A stretch of DNA of 64,000 nt from VYFG01 sp965203365 (GCA_965203365.1 OZ241878.1:2232001-2296000); one strand, 5' to 3'. Counted from the first letter of the stretch, positions 17,227-26,424 are shown. Notes: a model not told the origin generated them from the letters alone. A program made the numbers and translations.

Positions 17227-18556
17227 TTACGGTATTTTCCACAATCGGGACATCGGAACCGCATGGAAGCGATCGCCAAAGGGGAGGCTGGTTTCACCGT
17301 CATAGAGCACTACGCCGCGAACGAAGCGGTTGCCGGCGACTTTTTCGAGCTTGCGCAGTCCACGAAAGTCCCTTGAACTGACCGACGCGGCCGCCTTGAT
17401 TTCCAAGCCGACGACAGCGCCGGGCGCCTGCTCCATCACGATATCCGTTTCAGCGCCGTCCTTGTCCCGAAAATGGAAGAACTCGGTGGGTGTATCCTGC
17501 CAACTCGCCTGTCTTCGCAATTCCAGAAACGCAAACGTTTCCAGGAAGTGACCCAAGAGGGTTCGGTCTGCCATCAAAGCCTTGGCGTCGGCACCGAGCA
17601 AGGCTGCGGCGAGGCCGGTATCGGTGAGATGCAATTTCGGCCTTTTGATCAGCCGCTTCAGTCGATTGCTGTGCCAAGCAGGGAGCCGTTCCAGAAGGAA
17701 AAGTCTCTCAAGCAGTGTCACATAGTCCCCGATTGAAGGCCGGCTGAGTTCGAACGGCGAGGCCAGACTGCTGAGGTTGAAGAGTTGGGCCGTCTGTGCG
17801 GCGGCGGTACGCAGGAGTCGTGGCAGGATGTCGAGCGAGCGGACCCGCGTGATGTCCCTTGCATCGCGCTGGACGAGCGCCTCCGCATAGCCCGATACCA
17901 GTTTGCCGAGCGCCTCGCTGTCGGGCGCTCCAATGCCGCAGGATAGCCGCCAGCCACGATCTTCTCGACAAGCTGTCCGCCGAGACGCTCGCATTGAAAT
18001 ATCGGGAACCCGTCTCCGAACAGGGCGATCAGGAAGTCCGCATCAGGACGGGATGACTTGGAATGACCCGTCAGCTCAAACTGTGTCAAAGGATGTAATG
18101 GCACGATTTGTAGGCGTCCCGCAAGCGAATCCGACAGTCGGGGTACCCGCAAGACGTTCGTGGAACCCGTCAGCAGGAACCGACCCGGAGTCCGCTGACG
18201 GTCCACGGTTGTCTTGATCACCTCAAATAGCTCGGGAACACGCTGTGGATTTCGTCAAGAATGGTGCGCTCTGGCAAGTTAGCAACGAACCCCATCGGAT
18301 CCGCTCGAGCGCCGTCTCTCGTAACGGGATCGTCAAGGCTGAAATACCCATAGTCTCGATCTTCCCGAGTGTCTCCCCATGCAGGCTTATCGGCCTTTCG
18401 GGTCAGGTGGAGAGGATAGTTCGGTGCACAGGTGACCTGAGCGAGGGTTGTTTTGCCACACTGACGGGGCCCGTGAATCAGTACGACCGGTGAATCCTCC
18501 AGTGCTTCAATAAGCTGGCGCTCGACGGATCAAGGATAAAAGACCGGATTTGACAT
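17227..18556 (-). pseudogene. DUF4143-type AAA ATPase pseudogene
   Basis: Read in one direction, the DNA encodes a complete P-loop ATPase with a DUF4143 C-terminus, but in broken frames. The putative ATG at 18556 is followed after eight codons by an in-frame TGA. Then come the Walker A stretch VVLIHGPRQCGKTTLAQV and the switch region GYFSLDDPVTRDGA up to RTILDEI. A 2-nt insertion near 18.25 kb shifts the frame to PELFEVIKTTVDRQRTPGRF and LLTGSTNVLR. A second shift near 17.9 kb leads to SGYAEALVQRDARDI, the DUF4143 helices and the terminal nuclease-like fold with EIKAAASVSSRDF. This family of solitary ATPases is common in accessory DNA. Three lesions make it non-functional as read. Confidence 0.85.
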
Positions 18557-18957
18557 CGGCCAAGTGTAAGAACAGAGTGCGGCTAATTGCAAGTCTATAT
18601 CTCGGCCAATTGAAAAATCCATCTGTTGCAGTTGAGTGAGCCCCCATACGGGAAAAGGTTGAGCAACCATCGCGTAGTACTTGGTAAGCGGGAAAAGGCT
18701 GCTGAAACGGTACCTCCATACCGTTTATGTGGGTGCCAAGAGCGCAAGGGGTGTGCGATGCTGCTCCTGACTGCATGACCCTGAGATCTTGACGGGGTCG
18801 TTGGCCAAGCGCACAGGACGTGTCATGACCTAGACCTGTATATGACCCAGTCGCTTCGAATCATCGGCAGCCCCTCACCGAGCGCAAGGGTTCTGCTTGC
18901 AAAGTCGTATCGCATGTCGGGGAGGTCCGCCCACTCCCGAATACATCGCTAGGGATA

Positions 18958-18991
18958 CTGGTAATCATGTTGAGATCAACATGATTACCAG
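18958..18991. repeat. 34-bp inverted repeat with perfect 16-bp arms
   Basis: The left arm CTGGTAATCATGTTGA is mirrored exactly by TCAACATGATTACCAG, with only GA between. No T-run follows on either strand, so an intrinsic terminator is unlikely. The near-continuous dyad fits a protein-binding operator or a recombination/cleavage site. It abuts the transposase relic that follows, so it could also be a target or product of insertion. Confidence 0.8.
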
Positions 18992-19260
18992 CAGGCATTG
19001 GCGGCGGCTATCGTCTGCCCCACGATCTCGGCAGTGATTCCACTGTCACCGGAGATGATCCACAATCCGACGGCGAGAAGAAAAACGACTATGAGCGCAA
19101 TGCGTCGAAACGCCTGCTGGTGCACCACGACGCAAGCATCCCCCAGCTCAAGACGTTAAATTTCTGCTTTATTTCTGGATGCCAAGCCCGGGAATCACAA
19201 GAGCCTGTATGCCTTCGTCGAGGAAACCGAGCGCCTCCCAAGCCGAACGGCCATAGAATG
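18985..19260 (+). mobile_element. Transposase relic, third copy of the same family
   Basis: The plus strand reads QQALAAAIVCPTISAVIPLS, then PEMIHN, and after a frame slip DGEKKNDYERNASKRLLV, then after a deletion and another slip AKPGNHKSLYAFVEETERL. Intact relatives read roughly MLGAAIVHPDRREVIPLAPE, KNDCERNAAKRLL and LGAKPGDHKSLYAFVE. It is therefore a fragment of the middle of the DDE transposase also found at 890-2047, in the opposite orientation. Ends of the element could not be located. Confidence 0.65.
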
Positions 19261-19607
19261 CGACATGTCGACCTCACTGATGACGCTGGCGTCCACCATC
19301 AATTCCGCTACCTGAATCAGATGGCGCTCAGTGACAGTTATTTCGGCACCCCCAGCCTGTCGGACACGACCCTCCACCGGCGGGGGCCCATGCTGGTCGG
19401 AGCGGACTTAAGCGCGAGTCCATGCGTCGGCAACCGCGTGTCGACTGAACATCGGTGAGGGCCCGGAGTGGGAGGTCGCCTCGCAACACTCAGAGGAGAA
19501 GAGCCCCGGGTTGAAGTGGTAGCTTTTCCGTAGGATGGGTGATCACTTTGCGTGGCACAGCCAGATCAGATCCGGCGTCATGGATCCCTTCAACGACAGG
19601 TCCCATT

Positions 19608-21011
19608 TTAATCCTGATGACCGCCGTTCGGGTCAGGATTATCGAACGGACTGCGCAATGCCTGATCATCCTTTGGGTCTGCCGCTGATTCCAAAATTCT
19701 GGCGATGTCGGCCCAGCCTTCCTCGCGAGCGAGCTGAAGCGCCGTGCGGCCGCGCAAATCCCGGATGGCCGGGTCGACACCCGCTGCCAGCAGTTCGACA
19801 ACCCCCTCGGCATCGCCGCGCATCACTTCCTGGTGCAAAGGACTGCCGCCACAGGCCATCCAGGACGCCAGCGATGGGATCGGACAACGGTAGACGCGAT
19901 TCCTGTCGCCTTGAATTATCCCTCTGGCCAGCATCTGCCGGAAGGCTTGTTCGGCCTCCATGCCCAGCGGGTGGTTGCCACCATACTCGACCAGCAGGCG
20001 CTTGATGTCAGCTTTGTGCCTGATGGAGCCGATATGCGCCATCACCCGGCCCAGCACCTCCAGATGCTCCTCGAACACATCGCCAGTGCGTTGACCATAA
20101 TAGCTGGTCCGCAGCGCTGCCGCCCGCTGCTTCACCACCAGCGGCCGAATGTGAGCAAGATCGCCCCCGTTACGGGACAGTTCCCCCGCCAGCGACTGCA
20201 ATGAATTATGCACATGCATTGGCCAGCCATCGGACCATTGGGTGACGGTATTAGGCCACCCAGTTCGGTCGCCGGCCACCTGGAAGTGGTCGAAAAACAT
20301 CTCCACGGCCTGCGCCGTCTCCTCCGGACTCAGCGGGCCCAAAGGCAACCCATCCGACGGCGATAGGCGGTTGAGGCTGGCATCCAGCAGCACCGAGGTA
20401 GAATGGGCAAGGCCCGCCAGCACCGGCACAACCGGTACTCCGTGGGTGCCCAGATGTAGGGTTCGAAGCAGCCTGACTTCGGCTGCCCGGGGATCAGGTG
20501 GCAAGGTCTGAATCTCGTCGATGAAGAGCACGACCGGCCGATTGATCGGTTCCATCTCGACTCCGGGATCCCGGAGATTGACGCCGAGGCCGGTACCCAA
20601 AACATCCAGGTTGACCGAACTAAACCGACTGAAGACATGCGCCAGCCAATGTCCGCCACTGCCAGCGGGACTGGCTCTTCGAATGGCCCGAGTCAGTCCC
20701 TCGGCACTGCCGAGCTCGCTGATGTCAATATCGACTCCGAACGGTTCCTCACCTGTCGCACTGCTCCACTGCTGGCGCAACTTCCTCATCAGCGAGGTCT
20801 TACCAGCACCGGGCACGCCAGTAATCAGCACCGTGCTGCCGGCCACCGCTTCTCGGTCACCCGACCGATGCCCGCTGGCGACCGCCTGCACCCGTTGGGT
20901 GATGAAGGTGATCTCCGGCTCCCGACCCACAAAGAATGCGGTCAGTCGGCGATCCGACAGCGCGGCGAACGCTTCTAGTCCCTCAATGTCAGGGGCGGTT
21001 CTGGTCATCAT
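19608..21011 (-). CDS. AAA/STAND-like ATPase with C-terminal ankyrin repeats
   Basis: The protein has 467 residues. An N-terminal FFVGREPEI motif is typical of ATPases of the AAA_16/orc1-like type. Walker A is GVPGAGKTS (65-73) and Walker B is VVLFIDEIQTLPPD (160-173). The middle (200-380) is helical and probably contains the lid and winged-helix parts. Residues about 388-441, including SPLHQEVMRGDAEGVVELLA and RTALQLAREEGWADIARIL, form two ankyrin repeats. ATPase plus short ankyrin tail suggests a protein-sensing switch. No effector domain or partner gene is seen; neighbours are decayed DNA. Specific function unknown, but the frame is intact and the motifs are conserved, so it is likely expressed. 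Confidence 0.8.
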   Translation of the reverse strand: MMTRTAPDIEGLEAFAALSDRRLTAFFVGREPEITFITQRVQAVASGHRSGDREAVAGSTVLITGVPGAGKTSLMRKLRQQWSSATGEEPFGVDIDISELGSAEGLTRAIRRASPAGSGGHWLAHVFSRFSSVNLDVLGTGLGVNLRDPGVEMEPINRPVVLFIDEIQTLPPDPRAAEVRLLRTLHLGTHGVPVVPVLAGLAHSTSVLLDASLNRLSPSDGLPLGPLSPEETAQAVEMFFDHFQVAGDRTGWPNTVTQWSDGWPMHVHNSLQSLAGELSRNGGDLAHIRPLVVKQRAAALRTSYYGQRTGDVFEEHLEVLGRVMAHIGSIRHKADIKRLLVEYGGNHPLGMEAEQAFRQMLARGIIQGDRNRVYRCPIPSLASWMACGGSPLHQEVMRGDAEGVVELLAAGVDPAIRDLRGRTALQLAREEGWADIARILESAADPKDDQALRSPFDNPDPNGGHQD

Positions 21012-21788
21012 GGATCATTATGGCATATGGTGACTGACGACGACAAACCTTTTGCGCATGGCATGCGAAAGAGCGATGGTCATCGGAGGCAGTGTCCTGA
21101 ATATACCCCACAGGAAAGTTTCCACCTGATTCAAGGACATCTGACCCATCGAAGCCACGGCGTACGATTGACCACCCGGTAGGGTGCCCTTCTGCATCCA
21201 CGAGTAGGCAACCCGCCCTCAACCAGAGTCCACCCATACGCCAGATCCAAGATGTCATGCGGTGGCCCGAACGCAACTGGGAACCGCCGAAGATCACTCG
21301 GATTGACCAGAGATCCCTAGCGTTCCAACAGTGTCAGACTCGGCTGGAGGCGGTGGGTCTCGGTGTTATCACCTCATCGCACTCAACAGTATCGCCGAGG
21401 GTGAGGTGGTCTTCCCCGGCCATGCGCTCATCCTTGGCAGGAACCGCATTGGGACATCACCCCTTTGTGAGTCCTGGATCGTTTGCTTGAGCGGATCGGT
21501 AGTCTCAAAGTCGACGGATAGATGAGCGCAACTTTTTTCGAGCGGCCCTATGTCGACGAACATGTGGCATTCATTCTGGTGGAATAGGACGGGATGCTGA
21601 TGACTTGACGCCGGAGGGTCGCACCCAGTTTCGAAACTCGCCTGGGTATTGGAATACTTAAGACGAAAGAGTGGCTGGATGAGAAAGACACTCCGGAAGA
21701 TATCGACGGTGGCATCGTGTCGATCCCTCGCGTCAAGGCGTTAAGCATCGCCCAGTTGTCGTCAGCTGACATGCGGCGCAGAGCCGAC
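21012..21788. other. Intergenic stretch with no recognisable gene
   Basis: Several short frames exist on both strands, but none shows a family motif. A plus-strand segment around 21.65-21.79 kb can be read as KTKEWLDEKDTPEDIDGG and onward, but it lacks a start and is preceded by stops, so it is at most a remnant. Confidence 0.45.
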
Positions 21789-22205
21789 TCAAACTCCTGG
21801 CTTGAGAATCGCCAACAGAACCGCGGCCACCAAACCCAGCACCGGCAGTTCGTTCATCAGCCGATAATAGACGTGACTCCGGGTATTGAGATCGTCACGA
21901 AATGCCCGCAATGCCAGTAGGCACCAGCCATGGTACACCACCAGCAATCCCACCACCCCCAATTTCCACACCAGCCATTGTCCCGTAAATCCGTACCCTA
22001 GCCACAACCACAGCCCAAAGACAATGGTCAGCAGACCGCCCGGAGTCATAATACCGAAAAAGAGCTTTCGCTCCATGATCTTGAAGCGGCGGTTTCCAGC
22101 CTCATCCTCACACATGGCATGGTAAACAAAGAGTCTGGGCAGATAGAACAGCCCGGCGAACCACGTCACCATGAAAATCAAATGAAAGGCCTTGACCCAG
22201 AGCAT
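21789..22205 (-). CDS. hemJ: Protoporphyrinogen IX oxidase HemJ
   Basis: HemJ is a small b-heme-containing inner-membrane protein that oxidises protoporphyrinogen IX in bacteria lacking HemG and HemY. The 138-residue protein has four membrane helices. The signature KAFHLIFMVTWFAGLFYLPR near the N-terminus contains the conserved histidine; FVYHAMC, MERKLFFGIMTPGGLLT and VWKLGVVGLLVVYH follow. Length and motif order match HemJ closely. It is a single gene; the upstream region separates it from the DUF1127 terminator. Confidence 0.93.
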   Translation of the reverse strand: MLWVKAFHLIFMVTWFAGLFYLPRLFVYHAMCEDEAGNRRFKIMERKLFFGIMTPGGLLTIVFGLWLWLGYGFTGQWLVWKLGVVGLLVVYHGWCLLALRAFRDDLNTRSHVYYRLMNELPVLGLVAAVLLAILKPGV

Positions 22206-22442
22206 CGGTATCCTGAAGCTTCAATCTGGCGAGTGTAACGCGAAGACCCCCTCCTGTGTCCGGTTTTCGATTGACCTCATCTTCCCGCTGTCCTGAATTC
22301 CCGACTGGCCCTTGCGACCGGATCGGGGTTCCCAACCCCCCTCATCCTCCCCAAACAGTTGAAGGGGCGGTCGACCATATGATGAATGAAGTCAGACGGA
22401 CACCACTCCTCAAAGTTCAGGGCATGCTGGCTGGCTGGATCT

Positions 22443-22470
22443 GAAAAAAAGGCCCTCGGGGAGAGGGCCT
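22443..22470 (-). terminator. Intrinsic terminator after DUF1127
   Basis: On the minus strand AGGCCCTC and GAGGGCCT form an 8-bp stem with a 5-nt loop, followed at once by seven T's. Position and direction fit the end of the small-peptide/DUF1127 transcript. Confidence 0.9.
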
Positions 22471-22509
22471 CAATCAAACACCAATGGAGGAGTAAAACGC
22501 CTTCACGTT

Positions 22510-22785
22510 TCACGCTGCGGCTTTGTTAAGCGGAGCCACCGCTGAGCTGGTCTCAACCGGGTGAAGGTGGGCGAAGTTTCCGCCATACTTCACTACATTC
22601 TCGATTTCATGCCGCTGAATGCCGATATCCCGCAATAAGACATCCGGCATGGCCCGTAGTTCCCGTATGGCTTGGCGACGCCGATTCCAGGCCTGCCACC
22701 GGTTGATCATTCGGATCAGGAAATTCCGGTGAAATTGTCCACTGACAATGTTCTTCCGGTTTACAATGGTTTCATTCGTACGCAT
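22510..22785 (-). CDS. DUF1127 domain protein (YjiS-like)
   Basis: The protein has 91 residues from the ATG used; a GTG two codons upstream is the alternative. The C-terminal half carries the DUF1127 core: RRRQAIRELRAMPDVLLRDI followed by GIQRHEIENVV. This arginine-rich helical motif binds RNA or acts in small regulatory proteins affecting phosphate, carbon or stress metabolism in alpha- and gammaproteobacteria. A good Shine-Dalgarno (GGGGGTG) lies 5 nt upstream, inside the preceding small ORF. A strong terminator follows, and a LysR-type regulator is divergently transcribed upstream, a common arrangement for DUF1127 genes. Confidence 0.9.
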   Translation of the reverse strand: MRTNETIVNRKNIVSGQFHRNFLIRMINRWQAWNRRRQAIRELRAMPDVLLRDIGIQRHEIENVVKYGGNFAHLHPVETSSAVAPLNKAAA

Positions 22786-22787
22786 GA

Positions 22788-22880
22788 TCACACCCCCAAC
22801 GGTAAAAGGGTCAATAAAATCGTAAGGAAGGACAGTGCGCCGACAAATGCGACGCCTACCCTGATGAACATATCATTCAT
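22788..22880 (-). CDS. 30-residue single-helix membrane peptide upstream of DUF1127
   Basis: An ATG preceded by GAGGTG at 6 nt spacing opens a 30-codon frame. It starts MNDMFIRVGVAFVGALS and continues FLTILLTLLPLGV, i.e. a short polar start followed by one hydrophobic helix. Its TGA lies 2 nt before the DUF1127 ATG, in the string GTGTGATCATG, so the two are probably translationally coupled. The Shine-Dalgarno for DUF1127 lies in its last codons. It could be a bona fide membrane peptide or a leader that controls DUF1127 translation. Too short for default gene callers. Confidence 0.65.
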   Translation of the reverse strand: MNDMFIRVGVAFVGALSFLTILLTLLPLGV

Positions 22881-23039
22881 GTGTCGCACCTCAATCATTA
22901 CTGGATAACAACTGGTTCGTTTGTCTCAACCAACCACCGAGGCAAAGAATATAAGGGCCGAGAGCACCGTATACAAATGATGAATTTTCATGCAATACAT
23001 GAGCATTTATTCATGTCTCCATTCCACCGAGTGGATTGA

Positions 23040-24020
23040 ATGGTCGTTCATTTTCCCCCAATCACGGCACTGAGAGCCCTGGAGGCTTCGGCGCGCCATC
23101 TGAGCTATACCAAGGCCGCCGATGAACTCCATATCACACAAAGTGCGATCAGCCACCAGATTCATCATGCGGAAGAACTGTGGGGGGTGAAGCTGTTCAA
23201 GCGCCAAGGCCGGGGGCTGGTCCTCACCGAGGCAGGAGAAGCCCTTGCCCCGGTCGTTCAGGACTTCCTGAGAAAAATCACCAGTACCCTCGAAGATATC
23301 AAGGAAAAGGATGACAGCCCATCCGACCTCCGGGTCACCCTGCTGCAGTCATTCGCATTCAAGTGGCTGGTACCTCGGCTGGGTCATTTCCATCAGGACT
23401 ATCCGGACATTGATGTCTGGATTTCCACTTCTGACCATTTGGTGGAATTTGACCAAGAGGCCGCGGATGTCGGCATTCGTCTCGGGTATGGCAATTGGAG
23501 TCACCTATATGAAGAACTGCTGTTGACCGAATATGTCTTTCCGGTGTGCAGTCCCCGTTTTCTGCAAGAGCACGGTTCACCCGAGGAACCACAGGATCTC
23601 CTGGAACTGCCGCTTCTTCGGCGCAGTACCATTGACATTCTCCCTCGCTGGCGGGATTGGTTCCGGGATGCCGGTGTAAGAGTCCGGCACATGCCCAGTG
23701 GAACCAAGTTTCCGCAAAGCAGCCTGGCCCTGCAGGCCGCCATCGATCATCAGGGCATCGCTTTGGCCCGCAGTGCACATGTCCTGGATGACCTCAATGC
23801 CGGCAGGCTGATCCGGTTGTTTCCAGAAGTCATCTCGAAGTCCAATGCATCCTACTTCTTTGTTTGTGCCCCCGGACGGGAAAACGAACCCTATATCCTG
23901 GCTTTCCGTCTATGGCTCCATCAGGAAGCCAGGAAATCACAAAAGGAGTTTGATTCCATGGTCTACCAAGATGCCGTCCCCCCGACCGACCAGACAACCA
24001 CCTGCGGCCTGCCTCCCTGA
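23040..24020 (+). CDS. LysR-family transcriptional regulator (GcvA/AmpR-like)
   Basis: The protein has 326 residues. The winged helix-turn-helix is clear: TALRALEASARHLSYTKAAD followed by ELHITQSAISHQI and LFKRQGRGLVLTEAGEAL. The linker and periplasmic-binding-like effector domain follow (FKWLVPRLGHFHQDYPDIDV, DVGIRLGYGNW). The opening PPITALRALEA and effector-domain style place it near GcvA/AmpR. It is divergent from the small-peptide/DUF1127 transcript, so DUF1127 is the likely target. A C-terminal extension of about 25 residues is unlike the family. The ligand is unknown. Confidence 0.9.
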   Translation: MVVHFPPITALRALEASARHLSYTKAADELHITQSAISHQIHHAEELWGVKLFKRQGRGLVLTEAGEALAPVVQDFLRKITSTLEDIKEKDDSPSDLRVTLLQSFAFKWLVPRLGHFHQDYPDIDVWISTSDHLVEFDQEAADVGIRLGYGNWSHLYEELLLTEYVFPVCSPRFLQEHGSPEEPQDLLELPLLRRSTIDILPRWRDWFRDAGVRVRHMPSGTKFPQSSLALQAAIDHQGIALARSAHVLDDLNAGRLIRLFPEVISKSNASYFFVCAPGRENEPYILAFRLWLHQEARKSQKEFDSMVYQDAVPPTDQTTTCGLPP

Positions 24021-24135
24021 CGCCCGGACACATCCGGGTGCGCAGAAACCGGAAGCCCCATGGGGCTCGAAACGGCATTATTTCCCCGCACTGGAACCAT
24101 GATGACACCAGCCGAACTGGCTATCCGGACGACCC

Positions 24136-25083
24136 TTACTCGTAGGGACTGCCCCCCCCCTCTGGACGAGTCTGAAACCAGCGGAAGGTCCACAGATATT
24201 GTTCCGGCGCCCTTCGAATCAACTGTTCCATGGCCTGGCAAATGACCGCTGCATCGGCTCGTGGGTCGCTGCCATCCAAGCCCTCTAGGGGGGGACCGAA
24301 GGTGCAGATATATCGTCCCGTTCGGCCATCCAGCCGGGAAGCGCACACGCAGACGACCGCCCCCCCAGCGCGGGCGATTCGCCCCGGGGTGGTCACCATG
24401 GCCCGAGGCACGCCGAAAAAGGGCACATGGACGACATCCGCTCCCCGTTGACCGAAATCCTCATCCGGCACCAGAATGCATTGCCGGCCCGCCCTGAGGC
24501 CTTTGAGCAGGGGCCGAAAGCCAGCATCCCGGGTCACCAGATCCAGGTCTGCAAAACGACATCGGGCCCGGGCAACCATCCAGTTGAGCAGCGCATTGTT
24601 CAAGGGTTTCATCATGGATACCGAAGGCCCCGCCAAGGTGATCAGCGGACCAGTCATCTCCAAAGTGGTCAGATGCCACGTGATGGTGAGCACCTTGCCT
24701 GAAGCGACTCGCTCACGGTGGGCCTCGAATCCCTCAAACTCCACCAGGCTGAGTACCTTTTGTTCGTCCCCCCACAGTGTCAATCCCAGATCAAGAATTC
24801 CACGACCATAGGCCCGGAAATGTTCTACCAGCAACGCCCGCTGTCTTGCCTTAGACCACTCAGGAAAACAAAGTGCCAGATTCACTTCCGCAATCCGCCT
24901 TCGCTTATGGCTTCTGTACCGCAGGAGGTCTCCGACCCCGCTGCCGAGTGCCATGAGCCAACGTCTCGGAAGCCGGCCCAAGACCCCCAGCAGACCTAAT
25001 CCCAGCCATGTCCCCCAGTATCGTGGTCCAATCAGCGACCAGTGAAATTCCGTTGGACCTCGGACCTGTCTGGGTTCAGTCAT
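24136..25083 (-). CDS. LpxL/LpxM-like lipid A acyltransferase
   Basis: The 315-residue protein belongs to the lysophospholipid/lipid A acyltransferase family (HtrB/MsbB). It starts with a membrane-associated segment (YWGTWLGLGLLGVLGRLPRR), followed by AEVNLALCFPEWS and the HX4E catalytic motif HLTTLE within TITWHLTTLEMTG. Downstream, LVPDEDFGQRGADVVHVPFF and YLWTFRWFQTRP are conserved. It adds a secondary acyl chain to lipid A or a related lipid. It is the third gene of an operon with two glycosyltransferase-like genes and overlaps the preceding stop by 8 nt. Which acyl position it serves is not determined. Confidence 0.88.
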   Translation of the reverse strand: MTEPRQVRGPTEFHWSLIGPRYWGTWLGLGLLGVLGRLPRRWLMALGSGVGDLLRYRSHKRRRIAEVNLALCFPEWSKARQRALLVEHFRAYGRGILDLGLTLWGDEQKVLSLVEFEGFEAHRERVASGKVLTITWHLTTLEMTGPLITLAGPSVSMMKPLNNALLNWMVARARCRFADLDLVTRDAGFRPLLKGLRAGRQCILVPDEDFGQRGADVVHVPFFGVPRAMVTTPGRIARAGGAVVCVCASRLDGRTGRYICTFGPPLEGLDGSDPRADAAVICQAMEQLIRRAPEQYLWTFRWFQTRPEGGGSPYE

Positions 25084-25741
25084 GGTACGAGATACGGGCC
25101 CCAGTCAGGAAACGAAGATACCGCCGGTCCCGTTTGGCCAGCCACTGGAGGTCGCCGACCTGATCAATATCCCGCAGCGTCGGGAGTCGGTGAAAACGGC
25201 GACCCCGGAACCGACATCGCTCCAGCACCTGCGACAGAACGCTCTCCTCCTTCCAGCGTATGTGCTGGAAGAGACCCGGGTCGGCGGTGTGCAGACCCAG
25301 AAGATAGAATCCCCCATCCTCGGAGGGACCGACGACCTCCTTGCCCTGACCCAGCCACGTCTCGACCTGTCGGAAAATCTCGCCCCCGATTTGAGGTACG
25401 TCGGCTCCCACCACCGCCGCCGCTCCCTCGCGGGCAATACCTTGTAACAGGGCATAGTGCATCCGCTCACCCAGATCCCGACCCTGCTGGATGTCCAGTT
25501 CATAGCCATACTCACGTTTCAGTTGCACAAAGACGTCATGCTTCGCATCCGGCCATGCACAGATCACTCTCGGTCCGTGCCAATGCCGGGATAAGGTATG
25601 ACTCACCTGCCGGAGCATCTGCACCGCCAGATCCGTACACATTGGCCGGGAAAGGGCTGGCTGCATGCGGGTCTTGACCAAGCCGTCCCGCGGCGCCTTG
25701 GCAAACAGATAAATGACCGGCCCCGGTTTCGGTGGAATCAT
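25076..25741 (-). CDS. TIGR04282-type glycosyltransferase (DUF2064)
   Basis: This cytosolic GT-A-like protein opens PGPVIYLFAKAPRDGLVKTR, typical of the TIGR04282/DUF2064 family. Further motifs are VGADVPQI and the catalytic-site region GPSEDGGFYLLGL. The start used is the ATG that overlaps the TGA of the upstream gene as ATGA. An open extension upstream (24 codons) reads into that gene and is unlikely. Paired TIGR04283/TIGR04282 genes are widespread; assignments to arsenosugar or unusual lipid-linked sugar synthesis are tentative. Here the pair is fused to an acyltransferase gene, which favours a lipid or envelope role. Confidence 0.85.
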   Translation of the reverse strand: MIPPKPGPVIYLFAKAPRDGLVKTRMQPALSRPMCTDLAVQMLRQVSHTLSRHWHGPRVICAWPDAKHDVFVQLKREYGYELDIQQGRDLGERMHYALLQGIAREGAAAVVGADVPQIGGEIFRQVETWLGQGKEVVGPSEDGGFYLLGLHTADPGLFQHIRWKEESVLSQVLERCRFRGRRFHRLPTLRDIDQVGDLQWLAKRDRRYLRFLTGARISYHD

Positions 25742-26424
25742 CGGGCCGTAGGGTACATGCGGGCCAACCGTTCGGGTTGGACTCCCAATCGGTACAGCAG
25801 GCGCAAGACCCACATCCGCCCAATGGTCTGTGCGACACCCTGTCGGATCCAGCGCCGCGCGGAGGTGCGCACCGGGGAAGCGACCCGTCCCGGACGATAT
25901 CGCCGGCCCACACGTCGAGAAAATTCGATATCTTCCATCAGTTCGATGTCTGCAAATCCCCCCTGTGCCAGAAAAAAGTCCCGGAGCACAAAGATGGCCT
26001 GATCACCCGTGGCAATCCGGGTCAGACGTGACCTCAGGTTGACCATGAATTCAATCAGACGAAACGGCCATCCGGGAGCATCCAATTGCAGGTCAAAGCG
26101 CCCCCATTTTCGATACTGTAGCACCCCCTCCATCTGGAGCACGGCATCCCGGGGCAAGGTGGTATCACAATGCAGGAAGAGCAGGACTCGGCCATTGGCC
26201 CGCCTCGCCCCTTGGTTCATCTGCGCCGCACGACCTCGAACCATGGCAGAAATGACCCGCACCGAGTTTCCCGTCGGGAGTTCGTGCACAATCCGCCGTG
26301 ACAGTTCATCGTCACTGGCGTCGACGAAGAGGATTTCCGTCAGACCCGCGATCCCTTCGAGGGATTCAAGCAACGCGGCCGGTTGTCGCCCTTCATTATA
26401 GGTGGGAACGATGACGGAAATCAC
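25738..26424 (-). CDS. TIGR04283-type family 2 glycosyltransferase
   Basis: This 228-residue GT-A glycosyltransferase opens MISVIVPTYNEGRQPAALLE. The DxD-like site HCDT is followed by GDQAIFVLRDFFLAQGGFAD and IELMEDIEFSRRVGR. These match the TIGR04283 group, sometimes called arsenosugar biosynthesis glycosyltransferases. It lacks membrane helices. First gene of the operon with the DUF2064 protein and the acyltransferase. No arsenite methyltransferase lies nearby, so an arsenosugar role is not supported by context. Confidence 0.88.
   Translation of the reverse strand: MISVIVPTYNEGRQPAALLESLEGIAGLTEILFVDASDDELSRRIVHELPTGNSVRVISAMVRGRAAQMNQGARRANGRVLLFLHCDTTLPRDAVLQMEGVLQYRKWGRFDLQLDAPGWPFRLIEFMVNLRSRLTRIATGDQAIFVLRDFFLAQGGFADIELMEDIEFSRRVGRRYRPGRVASPVRTSARRWIRQGVAQTIGRMWVLRLLYRLGVQPERLARMYPTAR

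Larger units (their letters stand above)
18557..19607 (+). other. Gene-poor accessory stretch
   Basis: Apart from the palindrome and transposase relic listed separately, no gene is recognisable. Small open frames on both strands have no known motifs, and none is preceded by a convincing ribosome-binding site. The stretch between two ATPase genes looks like decayed mobile DNA. Confidence 0.5.
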
